Assembly: GCF_027924665.1 (NCBI RefSeq)
Contig: NZ_AP027043.1
Span: 2,480,001-2,544,000 of the forward strand
DNA from: Flavobacterium sp. GSB-24
GTDB lineage: Bacteria > Bacteroidota > Bacteroidia > Flavobacteriales > Flavobacteriaceae
DNA length: 64,000 nt
Direction: 5' to 3'
Shown here: one piece after another, positions 7,975 through 16,806 of the stretch
Position numbering within the stretch: position 1 is the first letter of the stretch
Layout: the number at the start of each line of letters is the position of its first letter
Notes under the pieces: generated by a model
Told to the model about the DNA's origin: nothing
The model's input: the letters and a program-made list of their open reading frames with translations, nothing else
Database searches by the model: none
Made by a program: the position numbers and the translations under genes

Positions 7975-10290
7975 TTAGAATTTATAACGTAAACTAGTCA
8001 TTATCTGACGCGGCGCAATAGGATTGACACTGTAATTTTCGTGAACGGTATAATTTAATTCGTTTGTAATGTTTGATAATTTGCAAAGAATTGAAATTTT
8101 TCTCCAAGTATATCCAACAGATGCATCAATTGTAACATAGCCTTCTAACGGAATGTCACGGTCTCTAATGGTTACAGTATACGTCTTCGGATTTGTTGAA
8201 GGTTTGTTTTCTGTCCAAACGTAATCATCATTCCATCCACCTAAACGGTCTCCAACATAATTTCCGATTGCACCGAAAGAAAGGCCTTTTAAAGCTCCAG
8301 AAGGTAATGTATAGAAGAAACTCAAATTTGCTGTATTTATTGGAGTTCTTGCAACACGATCCCCTTCAACAAAACTTCCGTTTGTTCCAGATGTGTTTAC
8401 ATAGCGCATATCATTATAGCTATAGCCTGCAATAACACTTAAGCCTTCAACTGGCCTTGCAGTAATGTCGATTTCTACACCTTTACTTTTTGTTCCCCCG
8501 CCTAAAGTTTTTATGTTTGTGTCTGTATTTAGAGTAGTGCCGTCTGCTTGAAATTCTGCAGTTTGCGCTAAATTACTGTTGTTAATTTGATAAACGGTCA
8601 CGCCTGTGCTTAAAGCCCCATTCCAGAAATCTTTTTTAATACCAGCTTCGTATTGATCGATAATTGAAGCTTCTAATGGTTGTAAATCGGTTGTTGTGCC
8701 TGTGTTTGGCGTAAACGAGCTTGAATAACTTGCAAACAAAGACATGTCTTTAAGTGGCTGATAAACTACTCCTATTTTCGGAGAAAATGCATTGTCTAAG
8801 CGTTTTGGAGCTACAGTTGGTATTGCATCTTGCGGAGCTACAGTCTGTTTATTATTTACATATGTTTCTTTGTAAGTAGTAGCTTCTGCTTCCTGCCAAG
8901 ACCATCTTAGACCTGCTAAAACTTTGAATTTATTAGTGATTGAAATTAAATCCTGAAAATAAACCCCGAAACGATTGGTTTCCGTTTTTCCTATTTGAGT
9001 TGCTCTGTCTGATGTTGGAATATCCATTCTTTGATCTGCAGGATCAAAAGTGAATAAATTTATATGATCATAAAGTGTTGGGCCATAAATTGGTGTACCA
9101 TCTGGTTTTTTTCCAATTTCTACATACTTTTCATCAAATGTAAAAGTGTATGCCGTTGCGAATGAGTTTTCCCAATCAACACCCGTAAAGATTTGATGTT
9201 TTACAGATCCTGTATTAAAAGTTCCTTGTAGACTCAATTGATCTCCAAGAATTTGTTCCAAGTTTTTGTTTTTTGTTAAACCTCTGTTCCAGTCACCAGG
9301 AGTTGGATAAGTGTCAAGACTTGACAATTGAGCTGTAGAGTAGCTTCCTCTGTCATAATTTTGAAAAGAAGAGTTGAAATTCAGTTTCCAGTTTTTATTG
9401 AAATCATGACTTAACAACACAGAAGCGCTTGAAGATTTAGTTGTACCATTTGACCAAAGCGATCCGTAGAAGGCATTGCGAGGCAAGTCTAAAATTTCTT
9501 TTCCAATAATTCCAGTTCCAAAATCTGGAGTCCAGTCTGCACTTAAATAATCTCCCTGAACTGTAATTTGTGTTTTTGGATTAATAACAAAAAGTAAAGA
9601 TGGATTAATATACAAACGTTCGTTTTTTACAACATCTCTAAAGCTTTCTGAATTCTCGTAAGAACCATTAATTCTAAATGCGATTGATTTCGTTAAACCT
9701 CCATAAAAATCAAATGCTGGTTTGTAATATGCATAGCTTCCTATTTGTATTGAGATTTCTCCTCCACTTTTAAATTGAGGAGTTTTTGTTACCAAATTTA
9801 AGATTCCTCCAGGAGCTACATTTCCAAATAATAGGGCAGAACCTCCTTTAAGAAATTCTACTTTGTCTAAACCAGAAACATCTGGAATTGATCCAGAATT
9901 GTAACGGAATCCGTTTTTAAACATGTTGTTGTTAGACATATCATATCCTCTTGAGTAAAAAGATTCTGTAGCACCACCACGAGATGAACTTACATATACA
10001 CCATTAGCATTTTTTAAAACCTCACTTAATCTGATGGCTTGCTGCTGTTCGATAACTTCAGACCCGATAACTTGTATTGTCTGCGGATTATCCATTGGTT
10101 TTAATCCAGAGCGAACTGCTGTTATAGGTTTTGGTTCCTTGCTTTTAGTAACTACAACTTCATTTAAAATTTGTCCTTTTTTATTTTTTACAGTATCAGT
10201 TATTGAAGAACTCGTTTCGTTACTTGAATAATCTTGACCGTAAGAGGCAAAACTCAATAATCCTAGTGCTAACAGTAAATTATATTTCAT
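7975..10290 (-). CDS. TonB-dependent siderophore receptor
   Basis: The 771-residue outer-membrane receptor has signal peptide MKYNLLLALGLLSFASYG, an EVVVTKSKEP region resembling a TonB box, a plug domain (about 60-170) with 'VIGSEVIEQQQAIRLSEVL' and 'GNVAPGGILNLVTKTP', then a 22-strand-type barrel ending in the aromatic C-terminus SLRYKF. The plug and barrel pattern matches the TonB-siderophore (FhuA/FpvA/FoxA-like) subfamily, pointing to ferric-siderophore uptake; the ligand is unknown. It is monocistronic with its own -7 box and terminator. No Fur box was convincingly seen. Confidence 0.92.
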   Translation of the reverse strand: MKYNLLLALGLLSFASYGQDYSSNETSSSITDTVKNKKGQILNEVVVTKSKEPKPITAVRSGLKPMDNPQTIQVIGSEVIEQQQAIRLSEVLKNANGVYVSSSRGGATESFYSRGYDMSNNNMFKNGFRYNSGSIPDVSGLDKVEFLKGGSALLFGNVAPGGILNLVTKTPQFKSGGEISIQIGSYAYYKPAFDFYGGLTKSIAFRINGSYENSESFRDVVKNERLYINPSLLFVINPKTQITVQGDYLSADWTPDFGTGIIGKEILDLPRNAFYGSLWSNGTTKSSSASVLLSHDFNKNWKLNFNSSFQNYDRGSYSTAQLSSLDTYPTPGDWNRGLTKNKNLEQILGDQLSLQGTFNTGSVKHQIFTGVDWENSFATAYTFTFDEKYVEIGKKPDGTPIYGPTLYDHINLFTFDPADQRMDIPTSDRATQIGKTETNRFGVYFQDLISITNKFKVLAGLRWSWQEAEATTYKETYVNNKQTVAPQDAIPTVAPKRLDNAFSPKIGVVYQPLKDMSLFASYSSSFTPNTGTTTDLQPLEASIIDQYEAGIKKDFWNGALSTGVTVYQINNSNLAQTAEFQADGTTLNTDTNIKTLGGGTKSKGVEIDITARPVEGLSVIAGYSYNDMRYVNTSGTNGSFVEGDRVARTPINTANLSFFYTLPSGALKGLSFGAIGNYVGDRLGGWNDDYVWTENKPSTNPKTYTVTIRDRDIPLEGYVTIDASVGYTWRKISILCKLSNITNELNYTVHENYSVNPIAPRQIMTSLRYKF

Positions 10291-10325
10291 GGTATTTATT
10301 TAGATTCAATAAAAATTATCGAATG

Positions 10326-10333
10326 CAAATATA
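10326..10333 (-). promoter_or_regulatory. -7 box TATATTTG for the siderophore receptor gene
   Basis: CAAATATA on the plus strand is a full TAnnTTTG match on the minus strand, 36 bp before the receptor start. Confidence 0.55.
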
Positions 10334-10464
10334 AAGAGTCAGCATCTTTAACAGGAAATTAAGAAGTGATTTTATTGCTTAAATTTTGCTTATTTTTTTC
10401 TTAAGATTAGCTTAAGAGTTTTATAATGATGTTTTAATTTTGTATTAATCGAATTATAAATACA

Positions 10465-10491
10465 AAAAAACCTCGCCGTTAAGCAAGGTTT
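10465..10491. terminator. Terminator of the DUF4198 gene
   Basis: AAACCTCGC (10468-10476) pairs with GCAAGGTTT (10483-10491) with one mismatch. On the minus strand it is followed by a U-run, about 40 bp past the DUF4198 stop. Confidence 0.7.
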
Positions 10492-10530
10492 CTTGAATTG
10501 AGATTAATCTAAGAATGAATTTTTCTAGAA

Positions 10531-11256
10531 TTATTTTACTGTAATTTGGTAAGTAGCCATTTTCCAGATTTCGTCGTATTTTTTCCCATTATGATCTCCA
10601 GAAGCTTTTTCAGTATGAGCATATTCTACCATGTAATTTCCAGACCAGATTGGTGTAAAAGAGAATTCTCCTTTATCATTTGTCCACAGCTCTTTCTCCC
10701 ATCCGTTTGGAGCGATTACTTTAATTTTTGTTTCTTTTGCAGAGGCACCATCATAGATAGCAAATCCAGTTACTTTTTCATTCTTTTTAGCAGCGTCAGC
10801 ATTTTCAGAAAATAAACCAATTTGATTTTTGTTTGCTGTCGCATAGTTTCCCGAAGCTTTGTTTCCAACTACCACAGTTGCACTTGAATTGTAATCTAAC
10901 TTCATTGTACCGTAAACATCTTTTACTGTATGCTGCATTACAATAGTATAAACTCCATCTTCGTCTGGTGTAAAGAATGCTTGATATTTATTATCTAGAG
11001 CTTTAGAAGTAAGTTTAGTTTCTTTTTTTGAAGGTGAAATTACTATCAAAGTGAAATCCTTTAAATCCGAAAACCATTTATCTGCTTTTGTAATGTCATT
11101 ATCAGAGAATTCTCCAAAGTAAACAGAGATTTCCTGAGCTTTTCCTTTTGTTCCAGTTGCTTTAGTTTCGATCCAAAGTGCGTGAGCAAATATTTGTGGT
11201 GCTGCCAATAACATTAGGAATAAAAAGGTTAATGTTTTTAAAGTATTTGATTTCAT
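10531..11256 (-). CDS. DUF4198 domain-containing periplasmic protein
   Basis: The 241-residue protein has a signal peptide (to about residue 25) whose mature start is HALWIETK. DUF4198 proteins characteristically begin with a His and aromatics after signal cleavage, and are often found with metal uptake genes; NikK-like members serve nickel or cobalt import. The C-terminal half ('KIKVIAPNGWEKELWTNDKGEFSFTPIWSGNYMVEYAH') is the family's beta-sandwich. It lies between two TonB-dependent receptors but has its own -7 box and terminator, so it is co-located rather than in an operon with them. A role in metal or siderophore uptake is inferred from context. Confidence 0.85.
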   Translation of the reverse strand: MKSNTLKTLTFLFLMLLAAPQIFAHALWIETKATGTKGKAQEISVYFGEFSDNDITKADKWFSDLKDFTLIVISPSKKETKLTSKALDNKYQAFFTPDEDGVYTIVMQHTVKDVYGTMKLDYNSSATVVVGNKASGNYATANKNQIGLFSENADAAKKNEKVTGFAIYDGASAKETKIKVIAPNGWEKELWTNDKGEFSFTPIWSGNYMVEYAHTEKASGDHNGKKYDEIWKMATYQITVK

Positions 11257-11293
11257 AAGATCAAGTTTAAAATTATTAGAATGATATTTTTTA

Positions 11294-11301
11294 CAAACAT
11301 A
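11294..11301 (-). promoter_or_regulatory. -7 box TATGTTTG for the DUF4198 gene
   Basis: CAAACATA on the plus strand is a full TAnnTTTG match on the minus strand, 38 bp before the start codon. Confidence 0.5.
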
Positions 11302-11503
11302 ACTCTTATTTAGAATAATTAAAAATAAAAAATCATAAAAAAGCTAGAATCCCATTGAAATAATCTTTAGTCGTAAATATTATTCTTGTTTAAACTCAAA
11401 CGAATTTTTCTAGGTCAGTTAGACCAGATAAGCTAAGCCATGAATTTAAGAATGAGTTTTTTTAAAGGCCAGATGAGATATTCTGAAAAGATTATAATTA
11501 AAA

Positions 11504-11532
11504 AGCGCCTCAATTTTTTGAATTGAGGCGCT
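11504..11532. terminator. Terminator of the second TonB-dependent receptor gene
   Basis: AGCGCCTCAATT (11504-11515) and AATTGAGGCGCT (11521-11532) form a perfect 12-bp stem with a 5-nt loop, 20 bp past the receptor stop on the minus strand. Confidence 0.85.
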
Positions 11533-11551
11533 GGTTTAGTATATCAAGTTT

Positions 11552-13873
11552 TTAAAATTTGACTGTTAAATTTGCTAATATGCTGGTTGGTGCCTGTGAT
11601 GAACCCCAGAAATCCCAGTATTTTTTATTGGTTAAATTATTAAACTTTAAACCTAATCTCCATGACGGTTTTTCGTAATATACTGTTGCATTGTAAACAG
11701 TATAAGATGGCATATAAAACGTGTTTTCGGCTGTAAAATAATTTTTGTCAACATAGTTAGCACCCGCACCAAGTCCTAAACCTTTTAATTTATTTTGAAA
11801 AGTATAAGTTGTCCAAAAGTTAACTACATTTTCTGGAGAAGATGTTGCTTTATTTCCTTCAATTGCGGCAACAGAAGCTTTTACAATTCGGTTATCATTG
11901 TAAGCATAACCCGAAACAATACTTAATCCATTAAATGGAGTAGCCATTAATTCAAAATCTACACCTTTACTAACTTGCTTACCATCTTGTACAGTAAAAC
12001 CGGCAGCATCAGTTCTTGTAGCATTATCAATCGTAATGTTGTAATAGCTTACAGATCCGCTTAATTTTTTGTTGAATGCGTCAGCCTTAATTCCTCCTTC
12101 ATACTGAACTGCATAAATTGGATCTAAAACTAATTGTGTTGCATCTGGTTGCGTGACCGGCTGCATGTTTTGGAAACCGTTCATATAATTTCCAAATACA
12201 GAAACTTGATCTTTTACAACTTCATACACTAATCCTAATTTTGGAGAAAGAGCAGTCTGGCTGTAACCTTCTACAGTTCCTACTTTCGCACGTTCAAAAT
12301 TATCCAAACGTAAGCTCAACATTACAGAAAGTTTGTCTGTAAAATTTACTACATCGCAGGCATAAACACTAAAAGTTTTTTGATCTGCAACTGGTGACGT
12401 TGTTAATACAAGGCCTGCATCTACTGCTTTTCTTCTAATTGGTGAGAAAGGAGCTGTTACATCTATATTGTCAAGCGTAAAAGTAGATCCACCTGAGAAA
12501 TTAGAGCTGTAAAGGCGGTAGTTTACACCAGTTAAGAATTTATGTTTGATACTTCCTGTAGAAAATTTTCCGTTGATATTTTCTTGAATGTTGGTATAGT
12601 TATTAAAAATTGGTCCCCACAAACCAACTCTTCTTGCCGTTTGTGTTGGAGAACTCCAAACAGCATAACTCTGATAACTGCGTTCTACATCTTCTCCTAC
12701 AAATGAAAAAACAGTTGTAGATTTCCAGTTCTCTGATATTTCATATTCGGCCTGAGCGAAAAATTTTGTTGCAGTTGATTTCGCATCGTTATCATCATGA
12801 AACATCGATTTTTTATAATCGATTTTCAAATCGTTCGGATTGGTAATTCCAGAAGTTGCAGCATACGTATTGTAAGTACGTCTTGTATTGTTAACGTTAT
12901 AAAGTTCTGCATCAAAATTAAAAGTCAGTTTTTCAGAAGCTTTATAAGTAAGACTCGGTGCAAAAAGAAGAGTGTTGTTAAAACCATAATCCAGAAAACT
13001 CTTCTCTCTATTTACAGCAAGATTAATTCTGAATAGAACTGTTTTATCTTGATTTAGCGGCGTATTCACATCTGCTGTAAGACGGTTTAAATTGAAACTT
13101 CCTGTTGTGTAAGATACTTCGGCAGCGGTAGTTTCAAAAGGTTTTTTCGTAACAAGGTTTACAACACCTCCAAATGAAGAAACAGACGAACCAAATAAAG
13201 TTCCAGAAGGCCCTTTCATGATTTCGATACGCTCTACGTTACCAAGATCAACAGAAGAACGGCCGGAAGCTGTTTCCATTCCGTTTCTTGCATTAACTCC
13301 TGTAGAAAAACCTCTAAAAATTACACCAACGCCTCCAGAAGGAAAGCTGATAGAAACAACACCAGGCGAATTTTGAACTGCGCTTTTAATATCTACAGCA
13401 ATTTGTTCCTGTAAAAGTTCTTTCTGAATAACACTGTAAACCTGTGGGTTCTCAAGATTTGTCAATGGCATTCTGGCAACATAATCTGTTTTTTTTGATA
13501 AGATGCTTTTTTTACTATTTACCACAACTTCTTTAAGTTCTTTATTTGAAACTTTTAACTGCAAATCCACAGCTGCGGTTTCACTTTCTGAAACGATTAC
13601 TTCTCTTTCTGAAGTTTCATAACCTGTTAAGGACACTTGTAAAATATAGCTGCCTGGCTTTACTCTGTTGAATTCAAAGTTTCCATTTTCATCAGAAACG
13701 GTCCAGTATTTTGAGTTTTTTAAGATGATATTGACTCCCGCTGCCTGTTCACCATCTGAAGTTGTGATGGTGCCTCTAACTTTTCCATTTTGCTGGGCAG
13801 ACATGATAAAGAACGAAAAGACAAAACTAATTGCCAATAGAAAACGTGATGTTTTCGGATTAAAATATTTCAT
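11552..13873 (-). CDS. TonB-dependent receptor with N-terminal carboxypeptidase-regulatory domain
   Basis: The 773-residue protein has a signal peptide (to about 26), a CarboxypepD_reg-like domain (about 30-115: 'GTITTSDGEQAAGVNIILKN...NFEFNRVKPGSYILQVSLTGYE'), a linker with VVVNSKKSILSK, a plug (about 130-240: 'IEIMKGPSGTLFGSSVSSFGGVVNLVTKKP') and a barrel ending SILANLTVKF. Domain order is the Bacteroidota type; the plug resembles siderophore receptors (IutA/FecA-like). Its ligand is unknown. It has its own -7 box (13929-13936) and terminator. With the receptor at 7975 and the DUF4198 gene it makes a three-gene uptake neighbourhood. Confidence 0.92.
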   Translation of the reverse strand: MKYFNPKTSRFLLAISFVFSFFIMSAQQNGKVRGTITTSDGEQAAGVNIILKNSKYWTVSDENGNFEFNRVKPGSYILQVSLTGYETSEREVIVSESETAAVDLQLKVSNKELKEVVVNSKKSILSKKTDYVARMPLTNLENPQVYSVIQKELLQEQIAVDIKSAVQNSPGVVSISFPSGGVGVIFRGFSTGVNARNGMETASGRSSVDLGNVERIEIMKGPSGTLFGSSVSSFGGVVNLVTKKPFETTAAEVSYTTGSFNLNRLTADVNTPLNQDKTVLFRINLAVNREKSFLDYGFNNTLLFAPSLTYKASEKLTFNFDAELYNVNNTRRTYNTYAATSGITNPNDLKIDYKKSMFHDDNDAKSTATKFFAQAEYEISENWKSTTVFSFVGEDVERSYQSYAVWSSPTQTARRVGLWGPIFNNYTNIQENINGKFSTGSIKHKFLTGVNYRLYSSNFSGGSTFTLDNIDVTAPFSPIRRKAVDAGLVLTTSPVADQKTFSVYACDVVNFTDKLSVMLSLRLDNFERAKVGTVEGYSQTALSPKLGLVYEVVKDQVSVFGNYMNGFQNMQPVTQPDATQLVLDPIYAVQYEGGIKADAFNKKLSGSVSYYNITIDNATRTDAAGFTVQDGKQVSKGVDFELMATPFNGLSIVSGYAYNDNRIVKASVAAIEGNKATSSPENVVNFWTTYTFQNKLKGLGLGAGANYVDKNYFTAENTFYMPSYTVYNATVYYEKPSWRLGLKFNNLTNKKYWDFWGSSQAPTSILANLTVKF

Positions 13874-13928
13874 TGGTTTTTAAAATTGGTTTGTAATTAA
13901 ATTTTATTTAGAATAAATAAAAACAGTG

Positions 13929-13936
13929 CAAATGTA
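13929..13936 (-). promoter_or_regulatory. -7 box TACATTTG for the second receptor gene
   Basis: CAAATGTA on the plus strand is a full TAnnTTTG match on the minus strand, 56 bp before the receptor start. Confidence 0.5.
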
Positions 13937-14098
13937 GAGATTATTGTTTTTTTAACAAATAATATTAAAGTTCATTTTAGTTTTTTAATGCAATAAGTTT
14001 TAAAGCGAAGAAAAGTCTTTAATTTTTTTTAAAATAAAAGCTGAAAATTGTATGTATTTATTAAAGCTAAAACAACCAATAATTTGTTTGAAAAGCCT

Positions 14099-14106
14099 TA
14101 ATTTTG
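14099..14106 (+). promoter_or_regulatory. -7 box TAATTTTG for the MFS gene
   Basis: A full TAnnTTTG match 20 bp before the start codon; the same TAATTTTGC context precedes prfA and pyrF in this window. Confidence 0.55.
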
Positions 14107-14125
14107 CAGTCTGAAAAATGACTTC

Positions 14126-15286
14126 ATGATTTTATCTTTCTTCAAAAAAATTCAAAATACACCAAGAGGATACCGTATAGCTAATACTGTTTTCTTTTTT
14201 CTTTCTGGTTTTGGATATTCTTCTTGGGTCTCAAGAATTCCGCATATACAAGCACAATTGCATTTATCCGAAGCACAATTTGGAGCAGTTTTATTTGCTT
14301 TTCCGATTGGTTTAATGCTGACAATGCCTTTCACCGGAAAACTTTTAAATAAATACAGCAGCCGTTACATTATGCTGTTAGGAGCTATAATGTTCAATAT
14401 TGTATTGTCTTTACCAGGTTTAGTTGCATTTGTATGGCAGCTGGTTATTGTACTTTTGATTTTTGGAGCCTCTCGCAATATTTTCAATTTATCGATTAAT
14501 GCGCAATCACTTGAAGTACAGAAATTATATCCAAAATCTATTATTACTCGTTTTCATGCGGTTTGGAGTATTGCCGTTTTTTCTGGAGCTGGTTTAGGAT
14601 ATGTAATGGTAACGCAGAAAATTGCACCATCGCATCATTTACTGGGAGTGAGTGTTTTCATGCTGGCGCTGACGGCTTGTTTTTATCCAATGAGTATTCA
14701 TAACGAACCCGTACCAGTTAAAAAGAAGTTCTTTTCTATGCCCGAGAAAAACTTAATTAAGTTTGCCTTAATTTGTTTTGTTTCTATGGCTTGCGAAAAT
14801 ACGATGTACGATTGGAGCGGAATTTACTTCGAAAACATCTTAAAAGCTTCTCCAAAATTAACCAGTGCAGCATTTGTATTTTTCGCATCTGCAGTAACCT
14901 TAGGACGTATATTTGGTGATTATGGGGTAATGAAATTTGGAACTAAAAAAATCCTCATGTACAGCGGTATATTAATTACAATAGGTTTCGGAATCTGTTT
15001 TGTACTTCCGTATGCATATCCAACTATTTTTGGCTACGTTTTAATCGGATTTGGGGTTTCCTGCGTTGTTCCGCTAGTATTTAGTATTGCAGGACGATCA
15101 TCTAAATTAAGCAGTGGTTCTGCCTTAACTTCTATATCTACAATTGGTTATCTTGGCTTTTTACTGGTTCCGCCAATGGTTGGTTTTATCTCTGAATATC
15201 TAAGTATGAAATGGGCTTTTCTTATTATGGCACTTTTAGGAATCCTGATGATTTTTATGGTGAATAAGATTGGGGAGAATGAGTAG
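14126..15286 (+). CDS. MFS transporter (YbjJ-like)
   Basis: The 386-residue protein has 12 predicted membrane segments, with 'FFFLSGFGYSSWVSRIPHIQAQLHLSEAQFGAVLFAFPIGLM' at TM1-2 and the MFS loop pattern 'GKLLNKYSSRYIM'. The first helices resemble the YbjJ/FucP-like group of the major facilitator superfamily. Substrate unknown. It is divergent from the second TonB-dependent receptor and is preceded by a TAATTTTG box. Confidence 0.85.
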   Translation: MILSFFKKIQNTPRGYRIANTVFFFLSGFGYSSWVSRIPHIQAQLHLSEAQFGAVLFAFPIGLMLTMPFTGKLLNKYSSRYIMLLGAIMFNIVLSLPGLVAFVWQLVIVLLIFGASRNIFNLSINAQSLEVQKLYPKSIITRFHAVWSIAVFSGAGLGYVMVTQKIAPSHHLLGVSVFMLALTACFYPMSIHNEPVPVKKKFFSMPEKNLIKFALICFVSMACENTMYDWSGIYFENILKASPKLTSAAFVFFASAVTLGRIFGDYGVMKFGTKKILMYSGILITIGFGICFVLPYAYPTIFGYVLIGFGVSCVVPLVFSIAGRSSKLSSGSALTSISTIGYLGFLLVPPMVGFISEYLSMKWAFLIMALLGILMIFMVNKIGENE

Positions 15287-15334
15287 ATTTTTTTAAGGTG
15301 CTGAGGCGCTAAGATGCTGAGGTTCTAAGTTTTT

Positions 15335-15838
15335 TTAGCGTTTCTTCATAACAAATCTCTCGGTATTGGGTTTGCCGTTTTTTATCCCCGAAATTTCTGC
15401 AATTAATGAATCTTTTTCTACGAGATTATAAATAATTTTATTGGGAAAATCATGTTTAGGGTTTTCAAAAGTTATTTGATTATCTGTTGCTGAGGTCATT
15501 TCAAAACTTACCGGTAATTCCTTATTTTGTCCAGGAACCGTTACAATATAAGCCAGTTTACCATTCGCTTCTACTAAACGAACATGCTCTGCAAAAACAG
15601 TGTCGTTTTGCCCGACAACAAAATATGATTCACCTAGATAAACCGAATCATTTTCTTTTTTCCAGCGTTCGGTAAGTTCACCTTCAGCCGATTTATTTCC
15701 CCATTCTCCAATAAACCATTCTGCTTTTGCAAGTTTAGGGTAGGTTTTTATAGGAGCTTCTGTTTTGGTTTCTTTTTTGCAGGAAGAGAAAATTCCTAAA
15801 ACTACTATTAATGGAAATAAAATGCTGTTTAGTTTCAT
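15335..15838 (-). CDS. DUF6265-type lipoprotein, copy 1
   Basis: The 167-residue protein has a lipoprotein signal (MKLNSILFPLIVVLGIFSSC, Cys20) followed by a calycin-like small domain. Family marks are 'AEWFIGEWGNKSAEGELTERW', 'NDSVYLGESYFVV', 'ITFENPKHDFPNKIIYNL' and 'AEISGIKNGKPNTERFVMKKR'. Function is unknown; the fold suggests a small-ligand or lipocalin-like barrel. It is a tandem paralogue of the protein at 15930-16406 and is probably cotranscribed with it (91-bp gap). Confidence 0.8.
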   Translation of the reverse strand: MKLNSILFPLIVVLGIFSSCKKETKTEAPIKTYPKLAKAEWFIGEWGNKSAEGELTERWKKENDSVYLGESYFVVGQNDTVFAEHVRLVEANGKLAYIVTVPGQNKELPVSFEMTSATDNQITFENPKHDFPNKIIYNLVEKDSLIAEISGIKNGKPNTERFVMKKR

Positions 15839-15929
15839 GATACATTATGATTTTTGTTTTAATCAATCAAATTAATATTTTGGATTTAAACGTTTTACTT
15901 CTAAAATTCTAATAAGTCAGTGCGTAAAA

Positions 15930-16406
15930 TTACTTCTTCGTCATAACAAACTTTTCAGAACTAGGCTTCCCATTCAATTTTCCAGAAATTTCAGCAGTTA
16001 AAGTATTATTTGCGCCTTTTGTATAAGTGATTTTTTGAGGATAATCGTGTTTCGGATTTTCGAAAACCAATTGTTTCTCTGATTCTGAAGTAGAAGGGAA
16101 GAAAACAGGCTGATCGTTATTTTGTCCTTTTACAGTTGCTTTATACGTTAAAGTTTCTCCTAATTGCGCTAAAACAATAGTTTCAAAATGTAGAGTATCT
16201 TTTCCTTTTATGAAATAAGAAGATGCGCTGAAAGTACTGTCGTTTAATTTTTGCCAATTTTCAGATAATACACCGTCAGGAGTTGTGTTTTCCCAATTTC
16301 CAATTAACCAATCTGCTATTTTGATTTTGTCTTTCTCAACGGTTTCTTTTTTCTGGCAGGAAACAAAAGCTATTATAAGTGTAATAAGAGTAATTTTCTG
16401 AAACAT
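15930..16406 (-). CDS. DUF6265-type lipoprotein, copy 2
   Basis: The 158-residue protein has signal MFQKITLITLIIAFVSC (Cys17) and the same core motifs as its neighbour: 'ADWLIGNWENTTPDGVLSENW', 'NDSTFSASSYFI', 'LVFENPKHDYPQKITYTK' and 'AEISGKLNGKPSSEKFVMTKK'. The two genes are tandem duplicates that have diverged to about half identity by eye. Role unknown. Downstream order on the minus strand is copy 2 then copy 1. Confidence 0.8.
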   Translation of the reverse strand: MFQKITLITLIIAFVSCQKKETVEKDKIKIADWLIGNWENTTPDGVLSENWQKLNDSTFSASSYFIKGKDTLHFETIVLAQLGETLTYKATVKGQNNDQPVFFPSTSESEKQLVFENPKHDYPQKITYTKGANNTLTAEISGKLNGKPSSEKFVMTKK

Positions 16407-16446
16407 AATTTATAAGGTTTTGATTGTACTAAAGTATGAAAAATTT

Positions 16447-16800
16447 TGTTGCCACGAATTGCACTAATTTTCACGAATTATTTTTAAAATTGGAATTGTT
16501 TACTTGCCACAGATTAAAAGGATTCAAATGATTTTTCTCCCGCATAATTAAAGCGGATTTTAAAGCTGCCACGAATTACACTAATTTTCACGAATTATTT
16601 TTAAAATTGGAATTGTTTACTTTGCCACAGATTAAAAGGATTAAAAGTGATTTTTCTCCAGCATATTTTTTGAATTATTAAATCTGTTATTATCAGATTA
16701 AATCTGCGTGAAAAAAAAATTAGTGAAAATTAGTGTAATTCGCGGCAAAAAGCACAGTTCAAAAAAAAAATCGTTTTAATCCTTTTAATCTGTGGCTAAA
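16447..16800. repeat. Repeat block: GCCACGAATT / GCCACAGATTAAAAGGATT family
   Basis: The gap between topB and the lipoproteins carries two direct copies of a unit of about 115 bp (about 16451-16560 and 16567-16675), each starting GCCACGAATTrCACTAATTTTC and continuing GCCACAGATTAAAAGGATT. An inverted version of both motifs follows at about 16705-16800 (GTGTAATTCGCGGCAAA, TTTTAATCTGTGGC). The same motifs recur at 53183-53340. No ORF was seen. This is a degenerate intergenic repeat family. Confidence 0.75.
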
Positions 16801-16806
16801 AAAAAA

